Positions 6,860 to 9,664 of a stretch of 9,664 bases of DNA are shown here, piece after piece; positions within the stretch are counted from its first letter, which is position 1, and each line of letters begins with the position of its first letter. The translations under genes were made by a program, and so were the position numbers. The notes below the pieces were generated by a model. It worked only from the letters and a program-made list of their open reading frames with translations, had not been told where the DNA came from and did no database searches. Source of the DNA: Bryobacterales bacterium (GTDB lineage: Bacteria; Acidobacteriota; Terriglobia; Bryobacterales; Bryobacteraceae); the NCBI GenBank assembly GCA_016789785.1, contig JAEUQE010000288.1:1-9664 (forward strand), written 5' to 3'.

Positions 6860-7585
6860 ATGCACACACACAAACAAACAGCAGTGATTACAGGCGCATC
6901 CAGCGGAATCGGACTTGCGCTTGCGCAGGCGTTCCATCGGAGCGGCTTTCAAGTGGTAGCAAACTCTCGCACCATCACTTCCAGAGGAGCGCTTGCACCG
7001 TCAGAGACTCTCTTGCTGGTGGACGGCGATATCGGCGAGCCCGCCACTGCACGCACATTGATCGCAGCCGCGGTGGAACGTTTCGGCAGCGTCGATGTGC
7101 TGGTCAACAACGCGGGAATCTTCGTACCGAAACCATTTCACGAGTACTCCGCGGAGGACTTCCATCGAGTGATGCATACGAATGTGTCGGGCTTCTTCTA
7201 TGTGTCGCAGGAAGCCGTGCGGCACATGCGGCTGAACGGCGGCGGCCACATCCTGAACATCACCACCACTCTCGCGCAGCAGCCTGTTGCGGGTGTCACG
7301 GCGGCGCTCACCAGCCTCACCAAAGGCGCACTGAACGCGGTGACGAAGGAACTGGCGATCGAGTATGCAAAGGATGGGATTCGTGTGAACGCGATCGCCC
7401 CCGGCATCATCGACACGCCGATGCACAAGCCGGAGAATCACGATGCACTTCGTCATCTGCATCCGATTGCGCGGCTGGGCACCGTGGAAGAAATCGCCGA
7501 CGCAGCGCTGTTCCTGGCGAGAGCACCTTTCGTGACCGGCGAAGTACTGCACGTGGACGGCGGCGCACACGCGGGCAAGTGGTAG
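6860..7585 (+). CDS. SDR-family oxidoreductase lacking the classical catalytic tyrosine
   Basis: A 241-residue Rossmann-fold protein. Seen: the cofactor motif TGASSGIG (11-18), NNAG (83-86), structural Asn108 in HTNVSG, PG at 181-182 followed by IIDTPM, and the C-terminal FVTGEVLHVDGG (224-235). Ser35-Asn36-Arg37 after the second strand (VVANSR) suggests NADP(H) preference. In the active-site region the usual Ser...Tyr-x-x-x-Lys is changed: the NISS position reads NITT, and the position four before Lys155 is Thr151. No tyrosine occurs between residues 115 and 168. The surrounding pattern (ALTSLTKGALNAVTKELAIEYA) is smooth and in frame, so this looks like a subfamily trait rather than damage. 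The ATG at 6860 has AGAGG only one base upstream, a poor site, but no other start suits the fold. It is divergent from the HxlR regulator and 35 bases before the DUF1330 gene, so probably one regulon. Substrate unknown; electrophile or quinone reduction is a guess from context. Confidence 0.93.
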   Translation: MHTHKQTAVITGASSGIGLALAQAFHRSGFQVVANSRTITSRGALAPSETLLLVDGDIGEPATARTLIAAAVERFGSVDVLVNNAGIFVPKPFHEYSAEDFHRVMHTNVSGFFYVSQEAVRHMRLNGGGHILNITTTLAQQPVAGVTAALTSLTKGALNAVTKELAIEYAKDGIRVNAIAPGIIDTPMHKPENHDALRHLHPIARLGTVEEIADAALFLARAPFVTGEVLHVDGGAHAGKW

Positions 7586-7597
7586 TGTGAAAGACAT

Positions 7598-7609
7598 CTT
7601 TCTAGAAAG
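7598..7609. repeat. 12-base perfect palindrome CTTTCTAGAAAG overlapping the DUF1330 ribosome binding site
   Basis: Reads the same on both strands. It lies in the 35-base gap between the SDR and DUF1330 genes, and its right arm contributes to the GAAAGGA Shine-Dalgarno at 7605-7611. As RNA it could form only a 4-bp stem with a CTAG loop, so a structural role is weak; a DNA-binding site is possible. Confidence 0.4.
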
Positions 7610-7611
7610 GA
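7605..7611 (+). promoter_or_regulatory. Ribosome binding site of the DUF1330 gene
   Basis: GAAAGGA lies 9 bases before the ATG at 7621 and confirms that start. It is one of the clearest Shine-Dalgarno sites in the window, better than that of the SDR gene upstream. Confidence 0.65.
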
Positions 7612-7620
7612 ATCAAGCCA

Positions 7621-7932
7621 ATGCGCCACGAACTGCTAATTGGTGTCGACATTGTTGACCAGGAGGCCTACGCACAGTACCGAGCCGGGATGACACCGAT
7701 CCTCGCAGAGTATGGCGGAGGATTTCGAGTAGACTGCGAGGTCGCCCGCGTACTGAAGAGCGAGAAAGAGGAGCCGATGAACCGGGTCTTCATCATCGGC
7801 TTTCCGAGCCGTGAGAAGAAAGAGAGTTTTTTTGCGGACCCGCGGTACCTGGCCGTGCGGGAGCAGCATTTCACGAGAGCGGTGCGGCAAGTCACGCGAA
7901 TCGCCGAGTACGCTCACGATGACGGCGCGTAA
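7621..7932 (+). CDS. DUF1330 domain protein
   Basis: A 103-residue cytosolic protein with no signal peptide. Seen: an opening strand, then YAQYRAGMTPILAEYGGGFRV (17-37), then RVFIIGFPSREKKESFFADPRYLAVRE (55-81). This is the DUF1330 pattern (Y-x-x-Y-x-x-x-M-x-P-I-h-x-x-Y-G-G, later FPS and an F-x-x-DP-x-Y), a ferredoxin-like alpha/beta barrel fold of unknown activity that often dimerises. The length is normal. It follows the SDR gene after 35 bases and is probably co-transcribed with it under the HxlR regulator. A run of seven T lies at 7827-7833, but the family pattern continues on both sides in the same frame, so the gene is intact. An enzymatic role on the SDR substrate, like related small barrel monooxygenases, is speculation. 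Confidence 0.85.
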   Translation: MRHELLIGVDIVDQEAYAQYRAGMTPILAEYGGGFRVDCEVARVLKSEKEEPMNRVFIIGFPSREKKESFFADPRYLAVREQHFTRAVRQVTRIAEYAHDDGA

Positions 7933-7934
7933 GG

Positions 7935-8720
7935 CTACGGAACCCGGCCGGTCACGGTGCGCATGGAGAGCAACTGGACGGATAGGCTCGAAAGGCGCCA
8001 CTCTTCGTAGCGGCTGCGGGCTTCGGCCAGTTGCGCTGGCGTACAAGCGCCGGCATCCACGAGCACCGTGCTCAGATTGTCGATCACTTCGGTCCACAGT
8101 GCGGTACGTTCCACGAAATCAGCATCCTCTCTCGTCGTGGTTTCGTCCTGCACATGACTGTGAACATCCACCAAACCCGCGGCTTCGAACAGTCGCGGAA
8201 GATGATCGGCAATCTCGTTGTCCCATTGATTGGAAGCGCGCCAGGCCAGGAATGCCCGATAGAACCCAGTGAATTCTGACGGTGGGTCCGGACTCCACTG
8301 ATTGCGAGCGTGATTGTAGTCAAGCACCACGACATGCCCGCCTGGCTTCGAAGCGCGCTTCATTGCGGCGAGTGCGGTTTCCACATCCGCCACCCACTGC
8401 AGCGTGCGTGCCGCGGTCACGATGTCGAAGCGGTTTTCAAACGGCAGCTCCGTCGCATCGCCGACTTCGAAGGTGAGATGCGAAACTGCCGCATGCGTGG
8501 ACCGCGCGATCTCGATGAGCCCCTGATTGCGATCCATGCCGACGACCGTGCCCGCCGACCCGACGGCTTGTGCAATGCCCAGCGTGATTGCGCCTGTTCC
8601 GCATCCCACATCCAACACGGACATGCCAGGTGCCAGAAAACCGGCGAGGCCGGCGTGATCCCGGGCAAGCGTGCGGCGATTGAGAATGCGCGGATCAGAT
8701 TGATGCTGTTGTTCGCTCAT
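7935..8720 (-). CDS. Class I SAM-dependent methyltransferase (Methyltransf_11/25 type)
   Basis: A 261-residue soluble Rossmann-fold methyltransferase. Seen: motif I VLDVGCGTG (35-43) for SAM binding, motif II VVGMDRNQGLIEIAR (59-73) with Asp63 expected to bind the ribose, GDATELPF (87-94) by the adenine, FDIVTAARTLQWVAD (98-112) as motif IV, and the LKPGG-like SKPGGHVVVLDY (124-135). The C-terminal 120 residues form a cap with few recognisable features and probably set the substrate, which cannot be deduced. It resembles UbiE/YcgJ-like small-molecule methyltransferases. ATG 8720 is chosen because the longer frame to 8804 adds 28 residues without family character and runs into the divergent gene's start. 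The Shine-Dalgarno is weak. Its stop is two bases from the stop of the convergent DUF1330 gene. Confidence 0.92.
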   Translation of the reverse strand: MSEQQHQSDPRILNRRTLARDHAGLAGFLAPGMSVLDVGCGTGAITLGIAQAVGSAGTVVGMDRNQGLIEIARSTHAAVSHLTFEVGDATELPFENRFDIVTAARTLQWVADVETALAAMKRASKPGGHVVVLDYNHARNQWSPDPPSEFTGFYRAFLAWRASNQWDNEIADHLPRLFEAAGLVDVHSHVQDETTTREDADFVERTALWTEVIDNLSTVLVDAGACTPAQLAEARSRYEEWRLSSLSVQLLSMRTVTGRVP

Positions 8721-8732
8721 CGGCTTCTGTTC

Positions 8733-8738
8733 ATTATG
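8733..8738 (-). promoter_or_regulatory. Possible -10 element of the methyltransferase gene
   Basis: On the minus strand CATAAT lies 12 bases before ATG 8720, matching the sigma-70 -10 at five of six positions. No good -35 sits at the usual distance. If used, the mRNA leader would be only about 6 bases, in keeping with the missing Shine-Dalgarno. Confidence 0.28.
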
Positions 8739-8764
8739 GCTGCCTCGGGGCCATGTGGAGGAAA

Positions 8765-8770
8765 TACAAT
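8765..8770 (+). promoter_or_regulatory. Possible -10 element of the glycosidase-like gene
   Basis: TACAAT matches the sigma-70 -10 at five of six positions and would start transcription near 8776-8778, about 28 bases before ATG 8805. The -35 region (near 8741-8747, TGCCTC-like) is poor. The palindrome at 8775-8787 would lie over the start point. Confidence 0.35.
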
Positions 8771-8774
8771 TGGA

Positions 8775-8791
8775 CTTCGCAGCGAAGCTGC
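8775..8791. repeat. Two overlapping inverted repeats in the leader of the glycosidase-like gene
   Basis: CTTCGC-A-GCGAAG (8775-8787) is a perfect palindrome with 6-base arms. GCAGC-GAA-GCTGC (8779-8791) is a second inverted repeat sharing nine of these bases. The first suits a dimeric operator at the predicted start point. The second could form a 5-bp GC-rich hairpin with a three-base loop in the mRNA, 13 bases before the ATG. Confidence 0.45.
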
Positions 8792-8804
8792 ACAAGAGAT
8801 CCAA

Positions 8805-9664
8805 ATGCGAATCACGAACTTTCCGGTTGACAAGCTACTTGTCATTTTGATTTTCTGTTGCGGCATTGCTCACGGCGCGACGTTCCGAGGTGCACGCATT
8901 GTCACCGGGGTTGGGGCGAGTGACATTGAGCGTCGAGTGGCGGCGCTGCTGGCAGAGCGGATCACCGAGCCGTCGGGCATCGCCGCACGCGTGATTCGGG
9001 AAACGGAGATTGGAGCGCCCACGCCCGGCGATCTGACGATTCTGCTCGGCGTGCCACAACACCATCCCAAGTTGCGCGCGCAAATGGAGGAGAAGCGGAT
9101 TCGTCCGCTCACCGCGCTCGCCCCTGGAGCTGAAGGTTTCCTTTTGCAGAGCGTCACCGAAGGAAAGCAGTTCGTCCTGCTGGCCGCAGGCATCGACTCG
9201 CACGGGGTGCTGTACGCGGCGGGGGAAATCCTGCGGCGCATGGTGATCCGCGAGAAAAGTTTCGAGTTTCCGGAGCAATTGACCGTACGCACAGCGCCGG
9301 CGTTTGAAGTGCGAGGAACGCAATTCGGTCAGAGTTCCATTGCGCTTACCCGCGCCAAGGCGCGTCCGTGGACGGAGCAGGAGCTTCGCCGCAAGGTGCT
9401 CGACTTCGCCCTTGCCGGCTTGAACACGGTGCAAGTAGGAGAAGGCCGGCCCGGGGAGGATCCGCTCTATCGCATCGCGCAGGAATTCGGACTGAAGACG
9501 CTGATCCACTACGGAGTGAACGTCGGCGAGGGGCCGCCGGAGTGGGCCGCATCCGAATCCATCGGAAGACAGGGGTATCTGTGTCCCTCGGTGCCGCCCG
9601 CGCGTCAGGCGCTGCTCGACCGCTGCGAGACGCGCTTTCGCGATCGCCCCTTCGTCGACTATGT
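8805..9664 (+). CDS. Secreted glycosidase-like protein with GH67/GH20-type N-terminal domain; C-terminus outside window
   Basis: The first 286 residues are in the window and the frame is open at the right edge. Seen: a signal peptide with core LLVILIFCCGIAHG (11-24), likely cleaved before Ala25. An alpha/beta domain follows with DLTILLGVP (76-84), GFLLQSV (111-117) and HGVLYAAGEILRR (133-145), then TAPAFEVRG (163-171). This order matches the accessory domain that precedes the TIM barrel in GH67 alpha-glucuronidases and GH20 hexosaminidases, where a 'GVLYGxxxLL' helix and a 'P-x-x-xRG' strand mark the junction. The start of a barrel follows with LDFALAGLNTVQVGEG (199-214) and GYLCPSVPPARQALLDRC (257-274). 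The catalytic region is outside the window, so substrate and activity are unknown; plant polysaccharide or glycan breakdown is the family expectation. ATG 8805 has a weak AAGAGA upstream. It is divergent from the methyltransferase. Signal peptide secure, glycosidase call moderate. Confidence 0.6.
   Translation, partial: MRITNFPVDKLLVILIFCCGIAHGATFRGARIVTGVGASDIERRVAALLAERITEPSGIAARVIRETEIGAPTPGDLTILLGVPQHHPKLRAQMEEKRIRPLTALAPGAEGFLLQSVTEGKQFVLLAAGIDSHGVLYAAGEILRRMVIREKSFEFPEQLTVRTAPAFEVRGTQFGQSSIALTRAKARPWTEQELRRKVLDFALAGLNTVQVGEGRPGEDPLYRIAQEFGLKTLIHYGVNVGEGPPEWAASESIGRQGYLCPSVPPARQALLDRCETRFRDRPFVDY

Noticed and set aside
7827..7833. Run of seven T in the DUF1330 gene as a frameshift
   Set aside because: The DUF1330 pattern continues in the same frame on both sides, so there is no evidence of a broken gene or programmed slippage.
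8721..8804. 28-residue N-terminal extension of the methyltransferase
   Set aside because: The extra residues show no family character and would use up the whole divergent promoter region; ATG 8720 gives a normal N-terminus.
8835..9509. 224-codon minus-strand frame opposite the glycosidase-like gene
   Set aside because: The plus-strand frame has a signal peptide and ordered domain-like motifs and stays open to the window edge; the minus frame has none.

Overview
This 9.66 kb window is GC-rich, densely coding bacterial chromosome with nine protein genes. No RNA gene, CRISPR array, insertion sequence or integrase is visible. The gene mix is a secreted prolyl oligopeptidase, a BamB/PQQ-like beta-propeller starting 'ADWPQWRGP', an Aas-type acyltransferase/acyl-ACP synthetase, a UMF1-family transporter and a large secreted glycosidase-like protein. 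It recalls Acidobacteriota of the Solibacter/Bryobacter kind. That is an inference from style, not a proven placement.

Layout. (1) Positions 1-2914, minus strand: a two-gene operon, the prolyl oligopeptidase first and then a PQQ-like beta-propeller protein that runs off the left edge. Both carry Sec-type signal peptides. (2) Positions 2952-6417, plus strand: an aas homologue followed 13 bases later by a UMF1/Atg22-like major facilitator transporter. They look like a membrane phospholipid repair or recycling pair. (3) Positions 6420-7932: an HxlR-family regulator on the minus strand, divergent from a plus-strand SDR oxidoreductase and a DUF1330 protein. A perfect inverted repeat (TTACC-GAAT-GGTAA) sits directly before the regulator gene. 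(4) Positions 7935-8720, minus strand: a class I SAM-dependent methyltransferase. (5) Positions 8805-9664, plus strand: the N-terminal part of a secreted protein resembling the front of GH67/GH20-type glycosidases, cut by the right edge.

How the parts may work together. In E. coli, Aas re-acylates lysophospholipid that the transporter LplT brings in. Here a transporter of a different MFS family occupies the partner position. The HxlR-SDR-DUF1330 unit looks like a thiol- or electrophile-responsive detoxification cassette with an autoregulated divergent promoter. Its SDR lacks the catalytic tyrosine of the classical family. The longest gaps are the divergent intergenic regions at 2915-2951 (37 bases), 6777-6859 (83 bases) and 8721-8804 (84 bases), so no stretch over 300 bases lacks a gene. 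No convincing rho-independent terminator was found. Both convergent gene pairs (6417/6420 and 7932/7935) have stop codons only two bases apart, in the same 9-base sequence.
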